A stretch of 64,000 nt of DNA. Origin: JAJEFO01 sp022819605 (GTDB lineage: Bacteria; Pseudomonadota; Alphaproteobacteria; Rhodobacterales; Rhodobacteraceae). Of this stretch, positions 43,683 to 53,174 are shown one piece after another; the first letter of the stretch is position 1, and each line of letters starts with the position of its first letter. The stretch lies in NCBI GenBank assembly GCA_965221545.1, contig OZ244901.1:1860001-1924000 (forward strand), given 5' to 3'. Below the pieces are notes generated by a model. That model was not told where the DNA came from, made no database searches, and saw only the letters and a program-made list of their open reading frames with translations. The translations under genes and the position numbers were made by a program.

Positions 43683-44951
43683 ATGCCACCAAATGGTGAT
43701 CTGTGCACTCCGCAAGGACCACGCTGGGTCGAACAATCCAGTCACCGTCATTGGCTGATTGCCGAGGCGACACGGTTGTTCGATTTCTACCAGGCGGGTT
43801 CGATCGACCCTCGCGGCGGGTACTTCGACCTGGATGACCGCGGCGAGCCACTGCCTACGGGCTGGCCGCCTGCGCCTGAGCCAACCCGCAACCTCTTTAA
43901 CACCACGCGCTTGATTTACTGTTTCGCCATCGGACACCTGATGGGCCGACCGGGCGCGTCCCGGATCGTGGACCATGGCGTCGAGTTCATGTTGAAGGGA
44001 CATCGCGATCAGGAGCACGGTGGCTATCACTGGGCGACGGGTCACAACGGACCGACCAACAGCGCCAAGGTGGCCTATGGACATGCCTTTACCTTGCTGG
44101 CCGCCGCCAGCGCAAAGGCTGTCGGACATCCCGACGCCGACGAGCTTCTGGAGGACATTACTGACATTCTCTTCAACCGCTTCTGGGAAGAAGAACATGG
44201 CGCAATCCACGAAGATTTTCATGCCGACTGGACGCCGGTTGAGACCTATCGCGGGCAAAACTCGAACATGCATCTGACCGAGGCGCTCATGGCGGCGCAT
44301 GAGGTCACCGGCGACGGCGAATACCTACGGAAGGCGGAAAGGATTGCCGCCCTGCTGATTCAGAAGATCACGGCGAACAACAACTGGCGCCTTCCCGAAC
44401 ATTTTACGTCCGACTGGTCGATAGATTTCGACTATGACCGCGATGTTTTCCGCCCCTTCGGCTCGACAATCGGCCACTGGCTCGAGTGGTCCAGGCTTCT
44501 GCTGCAACTCTGGGTCGCATCCGGATCCGAGCATGACTGGATGAAGGACGCCGCCCGGACCATGTTCCGGCAGGCAACTGAAGAAGGCTGGGCCGACAAT
44601 GGCGGGGGCTTCTATTTCACGGTGGGCTGGGACGGCAGTCCGGTGGACCGTGACCGCTACTGGTGGCCATGCACCGAGGGTATTGGCGCCGCCTACTGGC
44701 TGGGCGAGCATCTCGGCGGTGATTTCCATGAATTCTGGTATCGCCGGGTCTGGGACTGGTGCGAGATGCATCTGATAGACCGCGAACTGGGCTCCTGGCA
44801 TCACCAGCTCAACGATGATCTGGTGCCGGTAACCGACCCCTGGTTTGGCAAGCCGGACCTGTATCATTCGCTACAGGCGGCGCTGATTCCGCTTATGCCG
44901 GCGTCCGGCTCCATCATCAACGGCCTTAAGACCAGCGGCATCAGGATCTGA
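43683..44951 (+). CDS. AGE family epimerase/isomerase
   Basis: The 422-residue protein has the (alpha/alpha)6 barrel of N-acylglucosamine 2-epimerases, mannose isomerases and YihS. Typical segments are RNLFNTTRLIYCFAIGH (about 69-85), HEDFHADW, FRPFGSTIGHWLEWSRLLLQ and WPCTEGIGAAYWLGEH. In this family such His/Glu residues do aldose-ketose isomerisation. The substrate is not predictable; isomerase activity fits with the kinase and transketolase nearby. Start ATG 43683 has GGAGG 7 bp before; the out-of-frame ATG at 43678 is ignored. Confidence 0.87.
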   Translation: MPPNGDLCTPQGPRWVEQSSHRHWLIAEATRLFDFYQAGSIDPRGGYFDLDDRGEPLPTGWPPAPEPTRNLFNTTRLIYCFAIGHLMGRPGASRIVDHGVEFMLKGHRDQEHGGYHWATGHNGPTNSAKVAYGHAFTLLAAASAKAVGHPDADELLEDITDILFNRFWEEEHGAIHEDFHADWTPVETYRGQNSNMHLTEALMAAHEVTGDGEYLRKAERIAALLIQKITANNNWRLPEHFTSDWSIDFDYDRDVFRPFGSTIGHWLEWSRLLLQLWVASGSEHDWMKDAARTMFRQATEEGWADNGGGFYFTVGWDGSPVDRDRYWWPCTEGIGAAYWLGEHLGGDFHEFWYRRVWDWCEMHLIDRELGSWHHQLNDDLVPVTDPWFGKPDLYHSLQAALIPLMPASGSIINGLKTSGIRI

Positions 44952-44959
44952 GAGGTTTC

Positions 44960-45847
44960 ATGACGTACGACATCCAGTGTATTGCCCCTGCGGGCGATGT
45001 GTGTGGCGAAGGTGCCGTCTGGTGCGCCTCGGAAGCTGCGGTCTACTGGACCGATATCAACCGTTTCCTGATTCATCGCCTGAAATCCGAAACGAGCGCC
45101 GTAGAGAGCTGGCACTTCGACGAGCCGGTTGTGGCGCTCTCCCTGACCACCGAAGAGGGACGCCTCCTGGTTGCGCTTGCCTCGAAGCTGATCTGGTGGT
45201 GGCCAGCGACCGACAGGCGTGCGGATCACGGATTTGTCTTGGAGGGCTCGCCCGAGGTGCGCTTGAATGATGGACGCGCCGACCCTGAAGGCAACTTCTG
45301 GGTCGGCTCGATGAAGAACAACGTCCTTCCCGACGGTGAGGCCGGTGAGGCCGGGGGGACCGATGGCGTCCTCTACAGGATCGCGCCTGACGGGTCTGCG
45401 AGCGTGCACATGGACGGTCTGGGCATTTCCAACACGCTCTGCTGGAGTCCAGACGGCAGCACGTTCTACACTGCGGACACGCTGGCCAACGAAATCTACG
45501 CATTCGACGTGACAATGGAAGGGATCGGGAACCGGCGGACGTTCTTTGCCGCCGATGATCGCGGACTTCCGGACGGATCCGCCATGGACAGGAATGGAGA
45601 TCTTTGGAACTGTCGCTTCTTCGGTGGAGCAATTCTGCGCATCGCTTCTGACGGGACATTGCGAGAAGCCATCGAAATGCCCGTCCGCAACATAACCACC
45701 GCGACCTTCGGCGGTCCGGATCTGAAGACACTCTACATTACTTCGGCGTCTGCGCTTCGCAATCCTGGCGACAGGCTTGCAGGATCCCTCTGGGCCATAC
45801 GTACTGAAGTTGCCGGCCTGCCCGAGAATCGAGTGAAGATCGCGTAG
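44960..45847 (+). CDS. SMP-30/gluconolactonase family lactonase
   Basis: The 295-residue six-bladed beta-propeller has the Ca-binding residues expected for SMP-30 lactonases: GEGAVW near 19, RLNDGRADPEGNFWVGSM near 101 and SPDGSTFYTADT near 155. These enzymes hydrolyse sugar acid lactones in oxidative sugar pathways. It begins 8 bp after the AGE gene, so both are probably co-transcribed, and it implies a dehydrogenase (perhaps the SDR) making the lactone. Confidence 0.92.
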   Translation: MTYDIQCIAPAGDVCGEGAVWCASEAAVYWTDINRFLIHRLKSETSAVESWHFDEPVVALSLTTEEGRLLVALASKLIWWWPATDRRADHGFVLEGSPEVRLNDGRADPEGNFWVGSMKNNVLPDGEAGEAGGTDGVLYRIAPDGSASVHMDGLGISNTLCWSPDGSTFYTADTLANEIYAFDVTMEGIGNRRTFFAADDRGLPDGSAMDRNGDLWNCRFFGGAILRIASDGTLREAIEMPVRNITTATFGGPDLKTLYITSASALRNPGDRLAGSLWAIRTEVAGLPENRVKIA

Positions 45848-45874
45848 CAATCGGCGACGATCGGAAGTGCGTGG

Positions 45875-46831
45875 CTAGTCGACGACATCGAGCAGCGCCT
45901 CGGCCGTCGCGCGATCTGTCAGAATCGAGTTGCAGTATTTCCCTCGGAGGATCGCGAGGATTGCAGCAACGCGGTCAGTTCCCGTCACGGCCAGCACCAC
46001 GTTCGGGATCCGGCGCAAGTCATCGGGCAGGATTCCGATGACCCGATGATTGATTTCGACGTCAAGCAGCTCGCCGTTCCGGTCGAGATGAAACCCGAGA
46101 ATGTCTGCCGCCGCGTTCTTTTCCCGCAGATCGCGAAGATCAGCTTCGCTGAGATAGCCGGAACGGGCCAGTCCCGACGTATCGGAGAACGGTGCGCCAA
46201 CGCTCGTCAGAAGTACGTCGGCGCGTTTCAGCAAATCCAGAACCGAGGTGATCGACGCGGAATTTCTCAATGCCTCCGCGACATGGACCGTGTCGACGAT
46301 CAGAGGCGACGGCATCAATCGCGCGGAATGACCCAACCGGTCGGCAAGTCGTTGAGCGATCCGGGCACCGTCGTGATCATCTCCCAGGGCGCCTGAGGCC
46401 CCGCTTGCCTGCACCACGGTGCCTTGCCGGTCGGATGGGCCTGCCGAAATGTTGCCAACAATCGTATTGACGTGGCGCCCCCAACTGACCGCGATGAGAT
46501 CGGACTCGCGCAGCGCCTTCTCGATCGACGCTGCACACAGGCTGCCGTATCGATAGAGATGCTCGCCGCTGTCGATGCGCGACGGCTGCGTAAAGACATG
46601 CGCATTGTCGATGCCGAATCGCTCTTCGATTTCCGCTTCCATGTCCGACAGTCGCGTCAGCGGATAGTTGATGCGAATGTCCACCAGGTTCCGATCCCGG
46701 GCTTCCTGCAGGAGCCGCGATGCCATCGAAACCGATCGCCCGAGTCTCTTTGCGATCTGACTGAGCCCTTCGCCTCCGAGATAGTAGGCGTAGGCAACCT
46801 GGGCGAGCAGTTCGTCGCGGTCCGAAACCAT
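45875..46831 (-). CDS. SorC/DeoR family sugar-binding transcriptional regulator
   Basis: The 318-residue protein has an N-terminal helix-turn-helix (YAYYLGGEGLSQIAKRLGRS, about 11-30, then VSMASRLLQEA) and a large sugar-phosphate sensing domain that is characteristic of SorC regulators (ending DRATAEALLDV). These respond to phosphorylated sugars. It faces the transketolase genes across a 170-bp AT-rich gap and is likely their regulator. ATG 46831 with AAGGA upstream is chosen; the frame is open to 46852. Confidence 0.87.
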   Translation of the reverse strand: MVSDRDELLAQVAYAYYLGGEGLSQIAKRLGRSVSMASRLLQEARDRNLVDIRINYPLTRLSDMEAEIEERFGIDNAHVFTQPSRIDSGEHLYRYGSLCAASIEKALRESDLIAVSWGRHVNTIVGNISAGPSDRQGTVVQASGASGALGDDHDGARIAQRLADRLGHSARLMPSPLIVDTVHVAEALRNSASITSVLDLLKRADVLLTSVGAPFSDTSGLARSGYLSEADLRDLREKNAAADILGFHLDRNGELLDVEINHRVIGILPDDLRRIPNVVLAVTGTDRVAAILAILRGKYCNSILTDRATAEALLDVVD

Positions 46832-46926
46832 GACGCCACTGTCCTTCATCACAACCCGGGATGCAAGTTTTCCACCCGCAAAGAAAATATTGCAGGAATT
46901 TTTGATTCATTGTAAAATAATTGCAC

Positions 46927-46940
46927 GTCGCTTTAGCGAC
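46927..46940. promoter_or_regulatory. Short inverted repeat in AT-rich divergent promoter
   Basis: GTCGC-TTTA-GCGAC lies in the 170-bp gap between the SorC gene and the transketolase gene. The preceding 60 bp are unusually AT-rich for this genome (for example TTTTTGATTCATTGTAAAAT), as expected for promoters. It may be an operator half of SorC, but SorC sites are often longer. Confidence 0.3.
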
Positions 46941-47000
46941 CAGAGATTTACGGCCTTGCGATGGGTGCCGCGAAAGGCTGGCGTCATCCGGAGAATTTCA

Positions 47001-47924
47001 ATGACCCAGGCCCCTCGATCAAATGACCGCTGGATTGCGGAATGCCAGGCTCTTGCGGATGGCATTCGACGGCGCGTGCTGAGCCATACGGTGACGCATG
47101 GGGGGTACCTCTCCCAGGCATGTTCCTCGGCCGAGGTGGTCGGTTTTCTCTATGGTCGGGGAATGAACCTCGGGCCCAGCGAGGGGCCGCTGGTGCCGCC
47201 GCCCTATTCCGTTGCGCCGTCGCAAGGCAATCCCGGTTATACCAGCGGGATGCTCTACAACGGACGCCGGGACGCGAACAAGGACCGGTTCTTTCTCTCA
47301 CCGACCCATTACGCGATGACGCTCTATGCCGCACTGATCGAGAGCGGGCGGCTGGGGCCGGACGGGCTGTCGCAGTTCAACACCGATGGCTCGACGGTCG
47401 AAATGATCGGCGGCGAACACTCGCCGGGGCATGAGACCAATGGCGGCAGTCTAGGGCAGACGATTAGCCAGGCTGCCGGCGTGGCATGGGCTCGGCGATG
47501 GAAAGGCGACGCCGGAAAGGTCTGGGTCTTCCTGTCGGACGGCGAGTGCCAGGAAGGCCAGGTCTGGGAGGCGATCATGAACCTGGCATTCCAGAAACTC
47601 GATAACATTCACATCGTGGTGGACAACAACGGCCAGCAGGTGGATGGGCGCACTGAGCACGTGATGGGACTGGAACCGCTCGATGCGAAGTTCACCGCCT
47701 TCGGTGCCCATTGCTTGCGTGCCGACGGCCACGACCTTGCCGCGCTCGACGCCGCGTTTGAAACGCCGCATCCCGACAAGCCTCTGGTCGTAATCGCCGA
47801 TACGGACCCAACTCGTGGCATTGGGCTGTTGAAGGAGCGCTGGCCCAACCTGCACTATATCCGCTTCAAGGGCGAGGACGAGCGCGCCCGATATGCTGAA
47901 GCTCTGAAGGCGATGGGAGATTAG
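47001..47924 (+). CDS. Transketolase, N-terminal (TPP-binding) subunit
   Basis: The 307-residue protein is the first half of a two-subunit transketolase, which moves a two-carbon ketol unit between sugar phosphates. It has the TPP/Mg motif LSDGECQEGQVWEAIMN...NN (about 174-210) and the conserved HYAMTLYAAL and GGSLGQTISQAAGVA segments. The start at 47001 follows AGAATTTCA weakly but gives the right N-terminus. The partner subunit starts 1 bp after its stop. Confidence 0.92.
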   Translation: MTQAPRSNDRWIAECQALADGIRRRVLSHTVTHGGYLSQACSSAEVVGFLYGRGMNLGPSEGPLVPPPYSVAPSQGNPGYTSGMLYNGRRDANKDRFFLSPTHYAMTLYAALIESGRLGPDGLSQFNTDGSTVEMIGGEHSPGHETNGGSLGQTISQAAGVAWARRWKGDAGKVWVFLSDGECQEGQVWEAIMNLAFQKLDNIHIVVDNNGQQVDGRTEHVMGLEPLDAKFTAFGAHCLRADGHDLAALDAAFETPHPDKPLVVIADTDPTRGIGLLKERWPNLHYIRFKGEDERARYAEALKAMGD

Positions 47925-47925
47925 G

Positions 47926-48933
47926 GTGGAGACGGTCAGCCGCGTTCACGCCAAGGCCCTGGTCGAGTGGGGCAAGACGCATCCTGATGCTGTGGTTCTG
48001 TCGGGCGATCTGACGGCCTCCTGTGAGGCGGACGGGTTCCGCGATGCGTATCCGGACCGGTTTCTTTCCATGGGACTTGCCGAACAGAACATGATGAGCT
48101 TTGCCGCCGGGCTCGCGCGCGAAGGGCTGCGCCCGCTGGTCCATACCTTTGCCGTTTTCATGTATCGCCGGGCACTGGATCAGATCGAAATGTCCATTGC
48201 GTATCCCAATTTGCCGGTGTGCATACTGGGTTTTCTTCCAGGCGTCACGACACCGGGCGGTGCCAGTCACCAGGCGATAAATGACATCGCGGTGCTGCGC
48301 TCGCTGCCAAACATGACGATCATCGAGGCCGGGGACGCAACGGACGTTGAATCGATGCTGGAGGTGGCCGGCCAGGTGGAGGGACCGGTCTATTGCCGTA
48401 TGTTGCGCGGCGCCCTTCCACGGCTCTTTCCGGCCGGCCAACGGATGCGGCTCGGACATGCCCGGTTGTTGAGCGACGGAGGTGAAATTGCGCTATTCAG
48501 CAGTGGAATCTGCACCGAAGAGGCGTTGCGCGCCGTCGAATTGCTGCGCGTGCGCGGCGTGGGCCTGCGGCACCTTCATGTCACGACACTGAAGCCCTTC
48601 GACGATCCACAGATTCTTGACGCGTGCCGCAGCGCAAGAATGGGCGTGATCACGATGGAAAACCATACGCGCCTCGGAGGGCTCGGCACCTGCGTGGCTG
48701 AATTGATGGCGGACCATGGGGTCGCCAAGCGGCAGATCCGCCTGGCGTTGAACGACACTTACCTTCAGGGAGCCAGCTCCAAGTTCCTGATGGCCCGCCA
48801 TGGGATTGACGCGGCTGCGCTTGTCCGCGCGGTCGAGGAGCTTGCTGATCGATCTCTCGACATCGACGCTGAAGAGCTCGGCACCCAACGGACCGGCACC
48901 TACTTTTCCGATGTCCAGCAGGAGGCTCTGTAG
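47926..48933 (+). CDS. Transketolase, C-terminal subunit
   Basis: The 335-residue protein has the pyrimidine-binding and C-terminal domains: LSGDLTAS, GLAEQNMMSFAAGLA (with the catalytic Glu of the EQN motif, about 52), and ALFSSGICTEEALRAV. It pairs with the preceding subunit to form the active enzyme. The start is a GTG at 47926. Split transketolases are common in specialised sugar pathways (for example D-apulose 4-phosphate and sulfofructose), separate from the housekeeping single-chain enzyme. Confidence 0.92.
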   Translation: METVSRVHAKALVEWGKTHPDAVVLSGDLTASCEADGFRDAYPDRFLSMGLAEQNMMSFAAGLAREGLRPLVHTFAVFMYRRALDQIEMSIAYPNLPVCILGFLPGVTTPGGASHQAINDIAVLRSLPNMTIIEAGDATDVESMLEVAGQVEGPVYCRMLRGALPRLFPAGQRMRLGHARLLSDGGEIALFSSGICTEEALRAVELLRVRGVGLRHLHVTTLKPFDDPQILDACRSARMGVITMENHTRLGGLGTCVAELMADHGVAKRQIRLALNDTYLQGASSKFLMARHGIDAAALVRAVEELADRSLDIDAEELGTQRTGTYFSDVQQEAL

Positions 48934-48950
48934 AACATTGATTGCACATA

Positions 48951-49270
48951 TGAAGCTGCGGAGAATCGGTGGACCCTGTTGCAGGGTCGAGATCCTGCAC
49001 GATCCCGACCAGCCGATTGCCGATAGCGAGTTCGCTTTCACGGTCTTGCCTGGCAAGAAGCCGGGCGGCAGTGCAACCGCTCGGCGTCACCAAAGTCAGC
49101 TCGCGCGGCTGCGCTTTGCTCCTCGCGCTGGCCCGGCGAACGATGGCATGCGCCGTGAACTCGAAGGATTTGGCTGCGTCGGTGGCACTCGAGGGGGCAC
49201 GGATTGTTACCCGGCAGAGGGCGCATCATTCCGTTCAGGCAGCCGGGCCGCGGATGATCGACTGAGGAGG
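48951..49270 (+). pseudogene. Possible degenerate PfkB-type sugar kinase
   Basis: A frame starting at ATG 48951 reads SEFAFTVLPGKKPGGSATA, which resembles the first conserved motif of PfkB kinases (GGSA/GN region). Further on MRRELEGFG, then RSGSRAADDRL, resemble later family segments, but the middle seems to need a frameshift. There is no full kinase. The gap of 347 bp between the transketolase and FGGY kinase genes is otherwise empty. This is a weak call based on short matches. Confidence 0.3.
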
Positions 49271-49280
49271 GTGGGCAACC

Positions 49281-50780
49281 ATGGCTGACTATCTTCTTGG
49301 AATTGACATCGGTTCCTACGAGTCCAAGGGCGTCCTGACCGACGCGCAGGGCAAGATCCACGCACAGCACGTTGTAAAGCACCAGCTTGAGTTTCTGGGC
49401 GAGGGCAGGGTGGAACATGACGCCGAGTCGATCTGGTGGGGCGAGTTTTGCGAAATCGCCCGTACGCTCGCCGCCGGAGTCGATTCGTCGGAAATTCGCG
49501 GGGTCGGCGTTTCCTGCGTCTTCTCCATGTTGCCGGTCGACGCCAGCAATGATCCGCTGCGCCCCGGCGGCATTCTCTACGGGGTGGATACCCGGTCCGT
49601 GTCCGAGGTCGAGGCTGTCAATGCCCGCTTTGGCGAGGATTCGATTTTCGAGGCGTCGGGAAACACGCTCAGCACCCAATCCATGGGCCCGAAGATCGAA
49701 TGGCTCAAAAACCATGAGCCAGAAGTTCATCGCGATGCCGCAGCATTCGTGCACGGCGCCGGTTTCATCGTGGCGCGCCTGACCGGCGAGCGTGCAATGA
49801 GCCATTTCGACGCGGCATTCTATGCGCCGATGTATGATCCATCGGCACAACGATGGAATGCAAAGATGTGCGAGGGGATCTGCGCGCCCGAACAGCTGCC
49901 GACACTGAATTGGACCAGCGAGATCGCCGGGAAGATCACCGACGCAGGCGCAGCGGCCACCGGACTGGTTGCCGGAACCCCGGTCACCACAGGCGTGTCG
50001 GATGCCGCTGCGGAGGCTCTTTCAATCGGTGTCGTGGATCCCGGCAGCACGATGCTGATGTATGGTTCCGCCGCCTGGATGACGCTCATCACCGACCGAC
50101 CACTGCGGGACCGCGCACTCTGGTCCTCACCGTATCTCTTTCCGGGCACCTTTTGCCTGCATGCCGGAATCCTGACCAGCGGTTCGCTGACGAGGTGGAT
50201 GCGCGACCTGATGGGCCGCGACATCGTCCAGGCCGACGGATCGGGCGGGGACGAGGCATACCAGGCCATATCCGACGAGGCGGCTGCGGTCCCGCCAGGG
50301 TCTGAAGGCGTCGTCATCCTGCCCCATTTTTCCGGTGCCGCATCGCCGCTTCACAATCCAAGGGCGCGTGGAATCATCTTTGGATTGGAACTGGGCCACA
50401 CACGCGGGCACCTCTACCGGGCGGCCCTCGAAGGCGTCAGCTGTTCCATAGCTCACTGTCTTGATGAGATGAGCAAGGCTGGTGCCCGGATCGAACGATT
50501 GGTCGCCGTTGGCGGTGGAACCAAGAACCCGACATGGCTCCAGGCGACGAGCGACATCGCGCAGGTGCCGCAGGACATCTGCGCCACCACGATCGGTGCG
50601 TCATACGGAGATGCATTTCTGGCCGGTCTCGCGTCAGGCCTGATCCGGGACCGCGCCGCGATCAGTGAGTGGGTTACCATCGGCGGCACCGTCGCACCGA
50701 ACAGTGACAATCGCGCAATCTACGTCGCGCTGCAAAGGAAATATCGAGCGCTCTACGAGCAGACAATTGCCCTCTTATAG
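49281..50780 (+). CDS. FGGY-family carbohydrate kinase (xylulokinase-like)
   Basis: The 499-residue kinase has both FGGY domains: GIDIGSYESKGVL (about 6-18, phosphate 1) and the C-terminal VAVGGGTKNPTWLQATSDI (about 412-430). FGGY kinases phosphorylate ketoses or polyols with ATP. A strong GAGGAGGG precedes the ATG. Adjacent transketolase genes and a ribose-type importer suggest that it phosphorylates an imported ketose so the transketolase can cleave it. The specific substrate cannot be told. Confidence 0.93.
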   Translation: MADYLLGIDIGSYESKGVLTDAQGKIHAQHVVKHQLEFLGEGRVEHDAESIWWGEFCEIARTLAAGVDSSEIRGVGVSCVFSMLPVDASNDPLRPGGILYGVDTRSVSEVEAVNARFGEDSIFEASGNTLSTQSMGPKIEWLKNHEPEVHRDAAAFVHGAGFIVARLTGERAMSHFDAAFYAPMYDPSAQRWNAKMCEGICAPEQLPTLNWTSEIAGKITDAGAAATGLVAGTPVTTGVSDAAAEALSIGVVDPGSTMLMYGSAAWMTLITDRPLRDRALWSSPYLFPGTFCLHAGILTSGSLTRWMRDLMGRDIVQADGSGGDEAYQAISDEAAAVPPGSEGVVILPHFSGAASPLHNPRARGIIFGLELGHTRGHLYRAALEGVSCSIAHCLDEMSKAGARIERLVAVGGGTKNPTWLQATSDIAQVPQDICATTIGASYGDAFLAGLASGLIRDRAAISEWVTIGGTVAPNSDNRAIYVALQRKYRALYEQTIALL

Positions 50781-50858
50781 GCGGCATCGACATTCCGGAC
50801 GGGCAGGACCAGGCCCCGGTCCGGAATGCAGACCGACAAATGCACTGGGAGACACCGG

Positions 50859-51857
50859 ATGACCGAAACCGCAAATTCAAGCCAATCCGCAGAGAGCAAG
50901 GGGAAAGTTGACCCTGCGAAGACGATCCTGCGCAACATCAATACGGTAGTGTACCCCACCATATTGTGCGTCATTCTGCTTTCCTTGTTTTCCGACAAGT
51001 TCCTGACGGTCGAGAATCAGCTGAATATCCTGCGCTCGGCGGCGGTCGCGATGATCGTCGGCGTCGGTCAGGTCTTTGTCATCTCCGCGCGACAGATCGA
51101 CCTCAGCGTCGGATCGGTCATGGGTCTGACCGCCTGTCTGACCGGGTTCCTGGTTTTTGATGGCTATCCCGTCATCCTCTGTTTCATGTTTGCAATCGCC
51201 GTGGGTGCGGGCCTCGGATTCTGCAACGGATTGATTGTCGGGTATCTCAGGGTTCCTGCATTGCTCGGCACCCTTGGCATGCTTGTGCTGGCGCGTGGAA
51301 TTGTTCAGGAAGTGATGTACGGCACATATCATGTCCGTTTTCCAGCCAATTTCGTCGTTCTGGGCCAAGGGAATACCCTCGGTGTGCCGAACCTTGTCTG
51401 GGTCGCTGCCGTTGTGGTCATCGTTGGACACTTCGTGCTCACGCGCCTGGAATACGGGCGCTACATCCTGGCCATCGGTGGCAATCCCGAAGCCGCCCGC
51501 ATAGCGGGCATCAAGGTTCGCAGGTACATCATCATCGCTTTCGTGGTGCAAGCCGCCCTGGTCGCACTGGCCGCGTTCCTGCTCATGGGTCGCATGAACA
51601 GCGCGCATCCAACGTTGGGACAGGGGCTTGAGCTTCACATCATCGCGGGCGTCATCCTTGGCGGGAGCAGCCTCTTTGGCGGGGTCGGTCGCATCTGGGG
51701 AATGGCGATCGCAATGTACCTCATCGCCGTTCTTGAGAACGGTCTGGTGCTGGCAGGTGCGAGCTTCTTCTGGCAACAGATCCTGCTCGGACTCCTACTC
51801 ATCATATCCGTCGCGATCCAAGTCTATCGAACGCGCGGCAACCGGACCGGCTTTTGA
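50859..51857 (+). CDS. Sugar ABC transporter permease (RbsC type)
   Basis: The 332-residue inner-membrane permease of the carbohydrate uptake transporter-2 family has eight to ten helices. It shows the family motif ISARQIDLSVGSVMGL (near 75-90) and GGNPEAARIAGIKV (near 205) and ILGGSSLFGGVG. ATG 50859 is used; the frame is open to 50826. It lies 78 bp after the kinase gene and 28 bp before the binding protein gene. Confidence 0.93.
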   Translation: MTETANSSQSAESKGKVDPAKTILRNINTVVYPTILCVILLSLFSDKFLTVENQLNILRSAAVAMIVGVGQVFVISARQIDLSVGSVMGLTACLTGFLVFDGYPVILCFMFAIAVGAGLGFCNGLIVGYLRVPALLGTLGMLVLARGIVQEVMYGTYHVRFPANFVVLGQGNTLGVPNLVWVAAVVVIVGHFVLTRLEYGRYILAIGGNPEAARIAGIKVRRYIIIAFVVQAALVALAAFLLMGRMNSAHPTLGQGLELHIIAGVILGGSSLFGGVGRIWGMAIAMYLIAVLENGLVLAGASFFWQQILLGLLLIISVAIQVYRTRGNRTGF

Positions 51858-51885
51858 TCCGGTCCACAACTCGAAGGAGAGTAAA

Positions 51886-52929
51886 ATGCACTTTAAACAG
51901 CTAACCATTCTGGCGGGAATTGCGGGGCTTTGCGCAACGGCGGCCACTGCCGAGACGACGGTGTCCTACATCACGCCAAGCGCCGACATCACGACCGGCC
52001 CCGGCCAGACCTTGATCGGCGTGGCCGAAGGTCTGGAGGCCATGGAGGGGGAATTCAAGTTCTTCAGCGCCGTTCCGCCTGCGCATAACGACCCTGCCGC
52101 GTACGACCGGATCCTTTCGGACCAGGTCGTGCTGGCGCCGGACTACCTGATGGTGACCCCGGCCACGAGCATGGACGACATATATGACCGTTTGAACGAA
52201 GCGGCGGCCAAGGGATCGAAACTCATCCTCTTCGCGCCACCCATCGGGCTCGACAAGCACCCGGTCGATCCGCTGGCATATATCATCGTTCCCGAGGACG
52301 TTATGGGTCAAATGGCCGGCAACGACATCGCCACGATGGCCTGCAACGAGAAGCGCGATCCTGTCAATCTGGCGATGTTCCACGGTATTCCGACCAGCGA
52401 GATCGGCAAGCTGCGCAGCGCCGGGTTCCGTGAAGCGATCACGAAGGGGCTTGAAGAATGCGGCATCACGCTGAACATCGTGCGCGAGGAATTCACCAAT
52501 TTCAGCCGCGAGCTTGCCTTCCGCACGATCGACCCGGTCATGACAGCGCATCCCGAAATCAATGTGGTGTTCGGGGCAAACAGCAATACCGCGCTTGGCA
52601 TCATGGAAGGACTGCAGGCGATCGGAAAGTCGCCTGGCGCTGACGGAATCTGGATTGCCGGCCAAGGCGGTCAGCTCGATGAGCTGGCAGCGGTTTGCCG
52701 CGGCGAAATCATGACCGTTCCATTCCGCGACCCGCGAAAGATGTCGGACATCGCGCTGCATGTCGTTCAACTCGACCTCGCAGGCAGGACTTCGGAAATC
52801 CAGCCCGTCTATCAGACGCAGCTGGTTCCGATCACCAATTGCGACCAGATCTTCGAAACGGTGCCGCGCGCGATGCTGGAATCGAAAGGATTCCGGCCCC
52901 TGATCCCCGAAGAGATGTGGCAGGAATGA
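51886..52929 (+). CDS. Sugar ABC transporter substrate-binding protein (RbsB-like)
   Basis: The 347-residue protein has a signal peptide (MHFKQLTILAGIAGLCATAA, cleaved near TAAT/AE) and the two-lobed family of periplasmic binding proteins resembling LuxP/RbsB (PF13407). It has DYLMVTPATSMDDIYDRLNE and VVFGANSNTALGIMEGLQ. ATG 51886 follows GAAGGAGAG, and upstream frame extension to 51628 is a shadow of the permease. A hairpin follows its stop. The ligand is probably the sugar whose breakdown is encoded nearby. Confidence 0.93.
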   Translation: MHFKQLTILAGIAGLCATAATAETTVSYITPSADITTGPGQTLIGVAEGLEAMEGEFKFFSAVPPAHNDPAAYDRILSDQVVLAPDYLMVTPATSMDDIYDRLNEAAAKGSKLILFAPPIGLDKHPVDPLAYIIVPEDVMGQMAGNDIATMACNEKRDPVNLAMFHGIPTSEIGKLRSAGFREAITKGLEECGITLNIVREEFTNFSRELAFRTIDPVMTAHPEINVVFGANSNTALGIMEGLQAIGKSPGADGIWIAGQGGQLDELAAVCRGEIMTVPFRDPRKMSDIALHVVQLDLAGRTSEIQPVYQTQLVPITNCDQIFETVPRAMLESKGFRPLIPEEMWQE

Positions 52930-52935
52930 TGTGTC

Positions 52936-52965
52936 GGGCGCACCCTGGATTTCCTGGGTGCGCCC
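52936..52965 (+). terminator. Hairpin after substrate-binding protein gene
   Basis: GGGCGCACCC (52936-52945) pairs with GGGTGCGCCC (52956-52965), loop of 10 nt, 6 bp after the stop. No T-run follows. Such hairpins often allow the binding protein to be made in excess over the ATPase coded downstream, by partial termination or mRNA protection. Confidence 0.55.
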
Positions 52966-53174
52966 CAGCGGCAGAGGGCATAAGGTCAGTGATCCATCCC
53001 AGCGGGGGAGGGCTTGAGGGGCGGAAGCCTCGGGGGTTCATGCTGATCAGCACGAGAAAGGGGACCATTATCCGATCCACCCTGAACCATGCGTCCAAGA
53101 TCGATCCCGGCGTGCTTCCCCAGCACCGGGCTCAGATGCCACCTCGACATGTCACGGCAAAAGGAGACTTAAAA

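Noticed and set aside
44864..45850. 328-codon minus-strand ORF
   Set aside because: Shadow of the SMP-30 lactonase gene, which has its own clear motifs.
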